A stretch of 64,000 nt of DNA from positions 24,644,082 to 24,708,081 of the forward strand of contig NC_067207.1 of assembly GCF_026262505.1 (NCBI RefSeq), given 5' to 3'. The notes beneath the pieces were generated by a model. The model saw only the letters and a list, made by a program, of their open reading frames with translations, was not told the origin of the DNA and did no database searches. The position numbers and the translations under genes were made by a program. Each line of letters starts with the position of its first letter. Position 1 is the stretch's first letter. Source of the DNA: Trichomonas vaginalis G3 (lineage: Eukaryota; Parabasalia; Trichomonadida; Trichomonadidae). This document shows, in pieces, positions 48,402 to 56,545 of the stretch.

Positions 48402-48590
48402 ATGTCCGAAGACTCGAAGGTGCAACACTTCCAAAATACCGACGAACTCAGAAGAGCAGCATGGCAGTATGTTCTTGACAACTTCTTTGAGTTCTCCAGG
48501 TACACCTTGGAAAATGCTGAAGAACTCCGACACAGAGAATTTGGAGAAATTGCGCTCCAATACTACCTTGACAAACAAAGGGTAAAATAA
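48402..48590 (+). CDS. Small helical protein
   Basis: 62 aa, MSEDSKVQHFQNTDELRRAA then an aromatic/acidic helical region (YVLDNFFEFSRYTLENAEEL). AAAAAGTGTCAGTTTTTC directly precedes the ATG, a signal shared with 48627 and 51725. Base composition is more GC-rich than in the core element genes, as for the rest of 48.4-51.4 kb, suggesting an accessory cassette. Function unknown. Confidence 0.5.
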   Translation: MSEDSKVQHFQNTDELRRAAWQYVLDNFFEFSRYTLENAEELRHREFGEIALQYYLDKQRVK

Positions 48591-48626
48591 GACTAAAAAC
48601 TTAACGTTTAAAAAGTGACATTTTTA

Positions 48627-48827
48627 ATGAGCTCCGAGTCACCGAGAAAACTTGGTCAGATGTTAGCAGCTTACTTCCCTGAGGAGGATGGAAGCGTTAC
48701 ATACATAAGGTTCAAAAACAACGAACCTGGAATTACGTACCAAATTCGCAATTACATGACCATGGAAGAGTACGAAAGGTTCCTACAAGAGAAACCAGCT
48801 CTAAACAACTCAGAAAAGAAAGAGTAA
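48627..48827 (+). CDS. Small accessory protein
   Basis: 66 aa: MSSESPRKLGQMLAAYFPEE, a strand-rich middle (SVTYIRFKNNEPGITYQIRN) and a charged end. The AAAAGTGACATTTTTA signal ends at the ATG, combining the AAAAGTGACA and TTTTTA words. No family recognised. Confidence 0.5.
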   Translation: MSSESPRKLGQMLAAYFPEEDGSVTYIRFKNNEPGITYQIRNYMTMEEYERFLQEKPALNNSEKKE

Positions 48828-48855
48828 AAAGTTTAATTCGTAATTGTTTATTTTT

Positions 48856-49352
48856 TTACTTGTAAGGGCAAGCTGCAAGTATGAAGTCGACTATCTCCGT
48901 CTTTGTTTTGACGAGCTGGACGGCTCTTGCGAGTACGTCTGTTTTGCGGTCTCCAGCTGGTGTTTGACCTTCGTAATTGCGCATGTTCTTGAGAGCTCCA
49001 GCTGTAAATGGCTGTAAGATGAAGAGTCTCTCAGACTGCTTGAGGTAGTCGTCACGGTCACGAACCGAATCTGTGGTACGAGTCGAATTGGTCGACCTTA
49101 GGGAAGAGACTGAAAGCCTGTCATCTTCCATAGGGGCTGTGGCATAATCTTTGCGTAAACGGTTCAGACCTTCTTCGAACTCTTGGTCTCTCTTCGATTG
49201 GGATTGAGATTGGAATTGCTGGGGTGGACTTGCTGGAACAACCAAGGGTTGGGGAAGTAAGGCATAGGCTGAGGAGGGTAGTTCGGGAAGCCTTGTGGTG
49301 CTTTAGGTTCCTCTGGTTTGGGAATGGACTCGGTTGGTGGGACGTCGGACAT
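48856..49352 (-). pseudogene. MSDVP-family Pro-rich protein, broken copy
   Basis: Start MSDVPPTESIPKPEEPKAPQ on the minus strand after CACAAACGA, the same start sequence as at 3930 and 18208. A Pro/Gln-rich region, a Ser/Thr/Arg-rich region (SSLRSTNSTRTTDSVRDRDD) and a helical end (VLARAVQLVKTKTEIVDFIL) follow. Broken. Divergent from the DEAIYLI gene across the minisatellite. Confidence 0.55.
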
Positions 49353-49394
49353 TCGTTTGTGGCTTAACCGTCAGACCACAACGATAAAAATCTC

Positions 49395-49604
49395 TGCTAC
49401 TAGCAGTACTTTTACTGACAGTAGCAGTACTTTTTCTGACAGTAGCAGTACTTTTTCTGACAGTAGCAGTACTTTTTCTGACAGTAGCAGTACTTTTTCT
49501 GACAGTAGCAGTACTTTATCGTCGAAAACCCTCTCAAATTTTCCTTTTTACTGACAGTAGCAGTACTTTTACTGACAGTAGCAGTACTTTTACTGACAGT
49601 AGCA
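49395..49604. repeat. 21-bp minisatellite between divergent small genes
   Basis: About nine units of ACTGACAGTAGCAGTACTTTT/TCTGACAGTAGC (21 bp) with one ACTTTATCGTCGAAAACC spacer. It fills the gap between MSDVP (minus, start 49352) and DEAIYLI (plus, ATG 49605 inside the last unit). It is the short version of the array at 24187. Confidence 0.92.
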
Positions 49605-49970
49605 ATGGTCGAGGTCGAACCTACCGACGAGGCAATTTACCTTATTGAAATTAACGAGCTTGTTAAAGACTTCCTCAGGCAGAATGTAAAAGGCAAGCTC
49701 GTTAACGGTTGGATAACGGGAAGGGCTGCCTTGAATCTCGAGACTTCGACTGGAATTCCAATTCAAATACCAGACGGGACAGCCTTCGACGACATAAAGC
49801 AAGCAAAGAAGGAAGCCATTATAAAGTTCTTTGCCAAGCGTCCTTGGATACTACTTCCAAACAGAGAGAACCCTTTCCCAAGAATGAACCAAATTCTCAG
49901 GGGTCTCCTTCACTTCTCTGGTCAGCCGTTCTACATAACCTGTGAAGGCGACATCCAACCAATTCAGTAA
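49605..49970 (+). CDS. DEAIYLI-family small protein
   Basis: 121 aa, open. N-terminal PTDEAIYLIEINELVKDFLR, a beta-rich centre (GRAALNLETSTGIPIQIPDG), helix DDIKQAKKEAIIKFFAKRPW and the conserved end QPFYITCEGDIQPIQ. No family recognised. Copies or fragments occur at 3570, 17490 and 25184, always with the start codon abutting a palindromic array. The array is therefore probably its promoter or operator, and the gene may be the most tightly regulated in the element. Confidence 0.65.
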   Translation: MVEVEPTDEAIYLIEINELVKDFLRQNVKGKLVNGWITGRAALNLETSTGIPIQIPDGTAFDDIKQAKKEAIIKFFAKRPWILLPNRENPFPRMNQILRGLLHFSGQPFYITCEGDIQPIQ

Positions 49971-50093
49971 ACATCTCATTTTAACTCACTTTTTTTATGT
50001 TTTTACTCATGTGAAGAAGAAGCCTTCTGGTAAGTTTCTTATAGCCATATACATGGCATGTTTAGAGTAAAAACATTTTTTTTCATTTTTTGA

Positions 50094-50678
50094 ATGAAGC
50101 AAGTTAAATTCGTCCCACACCAAACTCAATGGACCGATGAAGAGTTTCAAGCTATGGTTGAAGGTGTTGAGAACGACATAGACGGCGAACTTGAAGGAGC
50201 TCAAACCACAATTGCAACCAAAATTGCACAAGTCAAAGAAGAGATAGCTCCACTTAAAGCTACCAAAGCTACTCTTGACCTCATGGATACTTACCGTTTA
50301 GATGTCAAGAGAGGAATAAGACAATTAAAATTAAAACTCTTAAATTACGAAGCTATACTCCAGAAGTTAGCAGAGATGAGAAGACTTTACCAGAGCTACT
50401 TACATGTAAGGGACTTACCTTCAAGCAGTCCAACCAAAGATGAATTTTCTGACATTGTCCCAATTTTGTCCGAAAGTCAGCTCAGATGTTTTGAACTGCT
50501 CCCAACATAGCCAGAATATGAACGTTTGCCTGAACTCTTCCGCAATCTCAAAAAACGTTTTTTGGTTCTCATGTTCGAAACTTTTATCGGAAGAGACAAC
50601 AAACGTTCAGAAGAAGAACAAGATATTATTTTAAACTTGTTGTATGACATAACTGTCATAACAAGCTTTTTGAAGTAA
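50094..50678 (+). pseudogene. Helical accessory protein, broken copy
   Basis: Begins MKQVKFVPHQTQWTDEEFQA and is dominated by coiled-coil sequence (TIATKIAQVKEEIAPLKATK). Further related coding sequence (LYDITVITSFLK) follows at the end. T-rich TTTTTTTCATTTTTTGA precedes the ATG. Function unknown. Broken. Confidence 0.45.
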
Positions 50679-50710
50679 AACCGCCATTCTCAAACCACTT
50701 CATTTTTTCG

Positions 50711-51412
50711 ATGTCCGAACAAGCACCGAAGCCGAACACAATAGCAGATGTCCTTTCAAGGTTGCCAGACAAGCGCCCAGTTCAAATTCAAATTGCCTAA
50801 TTGAAAGCTCATCTGACAAACACTATTAAGACTCTCCAAAGTAGTCTTATGACAGAGATGAAGGAACTTAAAGCCGATGTCCTCATGAACCAAGCTTCCA
50901 ATGAGAAATGCCTGAACGATTTCACGGAAACCTTGCGCAATTACGAGAGAGAGAACCGAGACCTTGCCAGACTCATCTACCGTTTCTTCGAAGAGATAGA
51001 CGCCATCTGGAAGGTACTCGGAAAGGACAGAACATGCAACACCATACTTCGTGAGTACCAAATTGAAGAAGGAATTGTCGAGGAAGAAGAGGAAGAAGAG
51101 GAAGAAGAGGAAGAAGAGAAACACGAAGAAGTTCCTGAAGCCGCTACATGGGCAACCCTTGTTGCCGATGACGGTTACGAAATTTCCCAACCCTACCCAT
51201 ACCAAATCCGCAACAAGGAGACAGGCAAGGTTCTTACCCCAGTCCTCAACAACTTGGGACACTTGAACCTTAACCTTCGGAATCGCGGTTCAATTTCCAT
51301 GGGCAAGCTTGTCGCAATTCAATGGGTTCCAAATCCAGGCAAGAAGACGAAGGTCAGACACATTGACGGTGACAAGCTCAACAACCGTAAGGAGAACCTC
51401 GAGTGGTTCTAA
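50711..51412 (+). pseudogene. Coiled-coil HNH-like protein, broken copy
   Basis: Starts MSEQAPKPNTIADVLSRLPD. A coil, a run of about 16 Glu, then a NUMOD4/HNH-like end follow: YEISQPYPYQIRNKETGKVL, VAIQWVPNPG and VRHIDGDKLNNRKENLEWF. The end parallels the FEVRNKKTKRVL...ATHFIPNPN...DHIN..N.LENLRW layout of the 11961 HNH protein. It is a distinct, coil-fused branch of the same nuclease family. More GC-rich than the core genes. Broken. Confidence 0.6.
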
Positions 51413-51461
51413 GAGTAAAAAAATTTTATTTTAGGGGGAAACCCCAAGTAACTTTAAGTGT

Positions 51462-51725
51462 TTAGTTGGATAAGTAGGCACTATTAATGGTAATTTGGAA
51501 AATTAGCTCCCGACCTTTGAATTGGGCTCTTTCGTTATCCCAGTTGCGTAGGAGGTCGTCCCAGAGGAGTTGGTAGAATTGCCAATTCAAGGACGATTTG
51601 TCCTCCCAGGCATTGAGGATGTACTGCTCGTAGAGTCTCATGACCTCTGCCTTGCACCAGACACCCTCTCCCTTGGAACGTAAGGCTTCTTCGAAGTGCT
51701 CGAATGCGATTGGCTGCTTGACCAT
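51462..51725 (-). CDS. Small accessory protein
   Basis: 87 aa, MVKQPIAFEHFEEALRSKGE, with Trp-rich helices (WEDKSSLNWQFYQLLWDDLL). AAAAAGTGTCATTTCGG precedes the ATG. Divergent from 51756 with 30 bp between starts. No family recognised. Confidence 0.5.
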   Translation of the reverse strand: MVKQPIAFEHFEEALRSKGEGVWCKAEVMRLYEQYILNAWEDKSSLNWQFYQLLWDDLLRNWDNERAQFKGRELIFQITINSAYLSN

Positions 51726-51755
51726 CCGAAATGACACTTTTTGTCCGTTTGGTCA

Positions 51756-52007
51756 ATGTTCGTGTCTCGTGCCATAGTCGACGAAAATACAGACAAACAG
51801 GTTATATATGAGTTTGAGACCAAGAATGGTGTAACTCGACCTGTCCGATTCAAAGACTCCGAGGGCGACCATGAAATTAAACGGAAATTAGCTAGGAAGG
51901 AATATAAAATGGACTGGTTGCCACCACCTCCACCACCACCTCCACCACCTTTACCTGTTCCTCAAGTAAATAAGCCTTTCCCGTTCCCAAGAATTCCCAC
52001 ATTTTAA
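51756..52007 (+). CDS. Small protein with polyproline tail
   Basis: 83 aa. N-terminal ~55 residues are basic and strand-rich (VIYEFETKNGVTRPVRFKDS). A run of ten prolines and PLPVPQVNKPFPFPRIPTF follow. Polyproline tails often recruit SH3/WW/profilin-type partners; here that is only a guess. Convergent with PolB, 23 bp apart. Start chosen at the ATG after TTTTTGTCC. Confidence 0.5.
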   Translation: MFVSRAIVDENTDKQVIYEFETKNGVTRPVRFKDSEGDHEIKRKLARKEYKMDWLPPPPPPPPPPLPVPQVNKPFPFPRIPTF

Positions 52008-52030
52008 TTCAAATTCGAATAAAAACGTTT

Positions 52031-54184
52031 TTATTTCATGCAATGTTTTATTTCTGTGCCGTCTTCAAGTATGCCCCAGTACTTACGCTTGGAGAGGACA
52101 TGAACTTCGGTGAAAATTTTGTCCAATTTGAATTGACCCATCTTTTCACCGACTAAACCCATTTCAATGAGTTTGTTATAGCCTTCTTCGTTCGTCATGA
52201 GTGCGTCAATGTTCTCATAGTAAACCTTCACTTTGGATTTGACTTCGGAGAAGAATTTGTTGTACTCGTCAAGGACTGCTTTTGCGAACTGAGGGTAAGA
52301 CCAATGTTCGACAATAGGTTTTAATGTGGTTACTAAGCCACTTTGACCTTGAGTGAATTCGTACTTCAAAACAAAAGGAGAAAACCTTTCAACAAAGTTG
52401 TCGACCTTCTCATAATGTTTACTCTTCATCTCTTGAGGTTTCTTAATGGAATATCCCCATGTCGAATTCATAAGCAATTTGAGTGTCATTGCAAGTTTGG
52501 GGTTTGAAGCTTTCCTAATATCATACAGTTGTTGTATGACTTTTCCAACTGTATAGTTCCTTCCCGGGAACTCACCATCTTCGTTTGGAATTCCAGTCGG
52601 AATATATTGGACAAACCTCATGTACGCAGCGTTAAGGTCGACATAGTATATCTTTTCGTTTGAGTCGAACTTGTCGCAACCAATTGGTCCGGTTTGTGGA
52701 AATTCAAGTGAGTCTCTTATCTTCTGAGAAACTTCTCCTGTTATCTCATAAACATCGTCGAAGCAACCTGTTTCATATAAAACCTTCTGACCTAACTCAG
52801 ATGCTCTCCAATACAATTTGACGTCAATTGGATGTCTCAATGGAAGTTTGTTTATAGCATCTTGAAGTTCTTGCAACCTCATTGGAAGTTCTTCTGGTTC
52901 AGGTTGGTATCCGAACATACCAACCCCTTGTGGAACTGTGTACTTCTTTTGTACTAGAACTTTGTCTGGAACAACTTTTGGTCTTGCTAACAATGAAAAG
53001 TTTGTTTCGTCTTTTGGTACAAAAGTTTCTGTCAGCTTGTCATCTGGAATTGGTTCCAACAAACCTTTCTCGAAAAGAATGTTTACAGCTCTGACAATGT
53101 TGCACTTACTTTTACCAAAGAATGGGTTTGTAAGACTTTCGTTCAACATAAAGTGGTTGTGGACAATTACAATCTTCAACCATGGTAAGTCTTTGTCAAC
53201 AACATAGTCGTCATGTGAAGAACCTTTAGCTGTAGGTATGTTGACTCGGATATTGACATTTGCCAACGGTGCAATTTTTGCCAATTGACCTCTGAGAATG
53301 TACCTTGTCTTCACACATGACTCAAGATACTTCATCTTCTCATCTGTAACAAGACCAGAGTTCCTGAGACATGTAAGAATACAAGGTTCATTGACAATTG
53401 TTTCAATTGAATTGTAAATTCCATACCTTGTCAAGTCAATGTCAGACTTATTTATGAACGGGAAGTATCCAGCATGTTGTCTGACTGCTTGAGGGTTAGG
53501 TTGGTACCATTCGAACTTGACACTTGCAATTCCTTCAATTGCATTCAAAATGTCTGAGTCGGAGTCAACCATTTGTTCTCTCTTTGTAGTCTTGAAAGCG
53601 TCAAGAAGTTTTGCGGCTGTTTGTTCATTGCCATGTGCATAGTAAATGTGACCATCCAAATCTGTTATGGTCAATCTGAGATTGTGTCCTTTCTTATTTC
53701 CGTCTTGAATTGCAGCAAGTACTCCCATGAAGCCTTCTTTGTTCTTTCCTTCGTCAAAGTTTACTGTAAAGGTTCGACCAGATGTAATTTGACTTCTAAC
53801 TTCACGATACTTTTCATATGCATATCTTGTTCTTTCCATGGGAGCATGTGCGTCTTCACCTTTTCCTTTTTTCCTTCTCAAAGGATGCAATTGTTCGTCA
53901 TGTTTCCAGTAGAATCTGGCAAAGCCGTCGTGTCCTTCAACTTGAGGTTCACTAACATCGAAAGGCATGTCCATAAGACGTTCTTCTTCTAACCTCTCTA
54001 GTCTGTTTGGATAATTGGCACGTGCTGTTTCCAAATCCATTTCGTAGCGAAGACCAGACAATTTGTCATAGACTTTTATGGGTCTTCCCTTCCTATATTT
54101 AAAATTCTTCGAAACTCTCCAACCATATCTTTGTAACTCTGCTTTTATTCTAGCAGACTTTCTATCCATTCTATATGGGGGCAT
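52031..54184 (-). CDS. B-family (protein-primed type) DNA polymerase
   Basis: 717 aa, open. A basic N-terminal ~70-residue region also found at 26704. Residues ~250-290 (AGYFPFINKSDIDLTRYGIY) are typical of Maverick/NCLDV PolB N-terminal regions. Palm motifs: A, YYVDLNAAYMR near 530; B, KLLMNSTWGYSI near 605; C, a YENIDA variant near 683. I do not recognise an exonuclease domain. It would copy the linear element from terminal-protein-linked ends. The start follows TTTTTTTATTTTTATAAAA. It lies between the accessory cassette and the Gly-rich gene. Confidence 0.75.
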   Translation of the reverse strand: MPPYRMDRKSARIKAELQRYGWRVSKNFKYRKGRPIKVYDKLSGLRYEMDLETARANYPNRLERLEEERLMDMPFDVSEPQVEGHDGFARFYWKHDEQLHPLRRKKGKGEDAHAPMERTRYAYEKYREVRSQITSGRTFTVNFDEGKNKEGFMGVLAAIQDGNKKGHNLRLTITDLDGHIYYAHGNEQTAAKLLDAFKTTKREQMVDSDSDILNAIEGIASVKFEWYQPNPQAVRQHAGYFPFINKSDIDLTRYGIYNSIETIVNEPCILTCLRNSGLVTDEKMKYLESCVKTRYILRGQLAKIAPLANVNIRVNIPTAKGSSHDDYVVDKDLPWLKIVIVHNHFMLNESLTNPFFGKSKCNIVRAVNILFEKGLLEPIPDDKLTETFVPKDETNFSLLARPKVVPDKVLVQKKYTVPQGVGMFGYQPEPEELPMRLQELQDAINKLPLRHPIDVKLYWRASELGQKVLYETGCFDDVYEITGEVSQKIRDSLEFPQTGPIGCDKFDSNEKIYYVDLNAAYMRFVQYIPTGIPNEDGEFPGRNYTVGKVIQQLYDIRKASNPKLAMTLKLLMNSTWGYSIKKPQEMKSKHYEKVDNFVERFSPFVLKYEFTQGQSGLVTTLKPIVEHWSYPQFAKAVLDEYNKFFSEVKSKVKVYYENIDALMTNEEGYNKLIEMGLVGEKMGQFKLDKIFTEVHVLSKRKYWGILEDGTEIKHCMK

Positions 54185-54214
54185 TTTTATAAAAATAAAA
54201 AAATATTTTTTTCT

Positions 54215-54868
54215 TTACTTTACATAACCGCCTGCTGCCATAAGTCTTTGACGCCAACCCATACCAGCTAATGAAGGTTGACTTGGTTTAGTTTGGAAAC
54301 TAAACTTTGGTTTTGGTTTATCTTCAGTTTTTGGTTTTTCTTCTTCTATCGGTTTTTCGTCACTTTTCGGTTCCTCTGACTTTACTTCACTTGCAGGAAC
54401 AGTTGTGTCGTCAACATCTTCATAAATATCATATGCCATTTGTTTTTGTTTTCCTTTCAACTTTTTGTGTTTGTTGTAAAGTTTAGAATATTGAGGTTGG
54501 TTATTGTTTACCCACTGTTGTGCATGGTTATATCCTCTGTTAAAGAATCTTTCACCTTGGTCCATATAGTGTCCTGCTTGGTTATAGTAGTCATTTGCTT
54601 TGTTATAATAGTTTCCTGCTTGTCTTCCTACATTGTCCATCCATCCTTGAACTTTTCCTCTTGTTTCAGGATTTGGAATAAGATTTGTTGCATCTCGTGC
54701 TACATCCCAACCTTTCTGTACAGTTTGTATAATAGGTTGTGCTTTCTCTTTAAGTATACCTAATGTACTCAAAATCTTCTTTCCAATTCCAAATGCACCT
54801 CTGGCTATTGTTCCCACTGCGGGCAAAAATCTGGATGCAACTCCTGCTAATGCGCCAAATAAACCCAT
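54215..54868 (-). pseudogene. Composite MGLFG / 11328-type gene
   Basis: A composite in which MGLFGALAGVASRF...NYYNKANDYYNQAGHYM sequence (as at 10736) is followed by the coil, acidic linker and GMGWRQRLMAAGGYVK end (as at 11328). B1 has these as separate genes with the 50-aa gene between them. Treated as a rearranged fossil copy. Confidence 0.65.
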
Positions 54869-54885
54869 TTCTTATAGGGTAAAAA

Positions 54886-55066
54886 ATGACGAATCCGAAC
54901 AAGGACCCCTATGTTTCTAAAGCGACAAAGAAAGCACTCATGATAAAAATCTTTAGTTCAACACCAAATGCTTGGTTTATGGATATCTTGGAAAACATTC
55001 CGAGAGTTAGAACAGATGGACCTCCATACTGGTTAATATTTGTTGGTCAAAACACAAGATACTGTG
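54886..55066 (+). pseudogene. rve-type integrase, 5' part of C copy
   Basis: Starts MTNPNKDPYVSKATKKALMI and runs through WFMDILENIPR and GQNTRYCE, where element D is inserted. Same divergent layout with the Gly-rich gene as in B1 and B2. Confidence 0.8.
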
Positions 55067-55120
55067 AGTTAGTATACAAGTCTTGGGTATGGTGGCACTG
55101 CGTTCCACCTTACCCAATAC
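55067..55120. repeat. Terminal hairpin of element D
   Basis: AGTTAGTATACAAGTCTTGG then GGGTATGGTGG and CCACCTTACCC form an 11-bp stem with one mismatch and a short loop, followed by CAATACTTG (paired with CAAGTCTTG). It starts exactly where homology to the integrase of B2 ends. It is the counterpart in layout, not sequence, of the hairpin at the tips of A-C type elements. Confidence 0.65.
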
Positions 55121-55259
55121 TTGTGAATTTGACACTTTACAAAACCGTTAACGTATATTTTACAACATGAACGCAAAAACTAACTTAACCTTAAATATTT
55201 ACAAAGCCGCCAACAATTTCACCTCACTATCGTTCTCACTAACAACTTCACTAATGTTC
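55121..55259. other. Subterminal DNA of D
   Basis: AT-rich stretch without gene between the D tip and its first gene; contains an AACTAACTTAACC-like word and repeated CACTA(A/T)C(A/G)TTCTC. Nothing else is recognised. Confidence 0.4.
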
Positions 55260-55544
55260 TCATAAATTTTCCTCAATATCTTCATCATCAGTGTTAACCC
55301 TATTGTAGTCATACTTGAAGCCATAAACTTTCTCTAACTTCTTAACGTACAATTTACATAACTTACCTTCGTCATCGTATGGTTTAATGATATAACTATT
55401 TCTATCTTTATAAACAGTCAATGAAAAGTCAACTGGTCTCGGATGTATTTGAAAGAACATGTTATGCTCAGGAAGGAAGAATAAATGTTTAAATGTATGT
55501 TTGTTATATGTTTTGATTTGTATGAGTTGCTTTTGTTCTGTCAT
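55260..55544 (-). CDS. Stand-alone C-terminal domain of HNH-family proteins
   Basis: 94 aa from MTEQKQLIQIK; earlier in-frame codons lack a supported ATG. Residues ~10-80 (YNKHTFKHLFFLPEHNMFFQ...GKLCKLYVKKLEKVYGFKYD) align in pattern with the last ~70 residues of the 11961/20137 HNH proteins (GKHTFEFYYYSEEQ...GKCVKIYLNKFKKLYG), without the nuclease. The acidic tail ends in DDEDIEENL. First gene from the D tip. It may bind the same target as the nuclease; function otherwise unknown. Confidence 0.55.
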   Translation of the reverse strand: MTEQKQLIQIKTYNKHTFKHLFFLPEHNMFFQIHPRPVDFSLTVYKDRNSYIIKPYDDEGKLCKLYVKKLEKVYGFKYDYNRVNTDDEDIEENL

Positions 55545-55559
55545 TACATCCAAATAAAA

Positions 55560-55712
55560 TAAAAATAATTTTAAAAAATAAAATAAAAAATAAATGATCT
55601 CACCACCCTCACACGTATGAAAACATAGCACAAAAATAAATTTAGGTGAAGTGGTGAGATCTAACCCGATTTCTAACCCGATTTCTAACCTCATTTCTAC
55701 CCTGTTGAATTC
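55560..55712. repeat. AGATCT palindrome family copy in D
   Basis: TTTAGGTGAAGTGGTGAGATCTAACCCG then two TTTCTAACC repeats and TTTCTACCCTG. It is the same intergenic palindrome family as in A-C, so it crosses element lineages. No gene. Confidence 0.65.
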
Positions 55713-55718
55713 ATTGCT

Positions 55719-55961
55719 TTATTCCTCACTGTCGTCTGCTTTCTCCAACTCTTCTAACTTCTTCTTAAGTTCAGCAATGTTGTCCTCATGAAGTTTAATC
55801 TTTCTCAAAATTCCTTCTTTATCTAATGGTTGCTTTATCTTTCTAAACTGAACTCTACCATCCTTCATAGTATGAATGTAAAAACCTTCTGGAATAATTC
55901 CTGATTTAATGTATTCTACCAAAAACTTTTGTTTCATTGCTTCAGTGACTTTAGTCGTCAT
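55719..55961 (-). CDS. Small hairpin-domain protein
   Basis: 80 aa from MTTKVTEAMKQKFLVEYIKS. GFYIHTMKDGRVQFRKIKQPL corresponds to the hairpin domain of 11328 and 58100. A Lys/Glu coiled coil (LHEDNIAELKKKLEELEKAD) and acidic end follow. Probably a small oligomeric DNA-associated protein; inference only. Confidence 0.6.
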   Translation of the reverse strand: MTTKVTEAMKQKFLVEYIKSGIIPEGFYIHTMKDGRVQFRKIKQPLDKEGILRKIKLHEDNIAELKKKLEELEKADDSEE

Positions 55962-56009
55962 TTCAATCAAATAAAAATTTTAATATTAAATAAAAATAAC
56001 GTTATTTTT

Positions 56010-56468
56010 TCAGTAAGGAAACGCAGGAGTTTTACGATTTATTTGAGGAGTAGGTTCTGGTTTAAATGTTGGAGTCGGTTTTGGAGTTGACTTTTGAACA
56101 GGAGTTTGTAATTCCATAGGTTCAGGAGTCATTGAAGGTGTTGTTTGTGAAGGCGTTGGTTTTGGCGATGGTGTCGGAGTTTGTTTAACTTCAGCTACTT
56201 CAGTATTATTTACAACATTTGCTTTATTTCTTTTCAACATCATAACTGCTCCTGCTGTAGCTAGCAAACCTAGTGGGAGACTATATCTTATATAAGGACT
56301 TGACCAAATGCTATTTTTGACAGGAGCTGGTGGAACACCTAACCTTGGTGAGACTGCTCTTTGCCATTGTGCAGCTCGTAAGAAATATTCAATAGGTGCT
56401 CCATAATCGTTTGGTAAAGTTTGTTTCATAGATGGTGAAGGTTCACGAGAGCTTGATGAAGAACTCAT
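56010..56468 (-). CDS. Single-pass membrane protein with Pro/Thr-rich tail
   Basis: 152 aa. Ser-rich start (MSSSSSSREPSPSMKQ), a folded-looking segment with APIEYFLRAAQWQRAVSPRL, one hydrophobic helix (YSLPLGLLATAGAVMMLKR) at ~80-98, and a 55-residue Pro/Thr/Glu-rich tail ending PAFPY. The -PY end recalls the MGFFS protein. TTTTTAAAGCTTATAA precedes the start. Directly downstream of the capsid gene on the same strand; a virion or assembly protein is plausible. Confidence 0.6.
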   Translation of the reverse strand: MSSSSSSREPSPSMKQTLPNDYGAPIEYFLRAAQWQRAVSPRLGVPPAPVKNSIWSSPYIRYSLPLGLLATAGAVMMLKRNKANVVNNTEVAEVKQTPTPSPKPTPSQTTPSMTPEPMELQTPVQKSTPKPTPTFKPEPTPQINRKTPAFPY

Positions 56469-56545
56469 TTATAAGCTTTAAAAATAAACGTTCATCCTTT
56501 ATTCCTCACTGTCGTCCGTAGCTAAGTTATAGTCATCTAATCTTA

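Larger units (their letters stand above)
36763..55066 (+). mobile_element. Maverick/Polinton element C (capsid to integrase)
   Basis: Forward element starting at its left tip and continuing to its integrase gene, where element D is inserted. It gives the canonical left-side order: PQ-repeat protein, capsid, small proteins, penton-like, SF3 helicase, SSB candidate, ATPase, KilA-N, minisatellite slot, HNH-like, PolB, Gly-rich, integrase. It looks broken in about ten places, but the PQ protein, SSB candidate and PolB are open. Young by similarity to B1. Confidence 0.85.
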
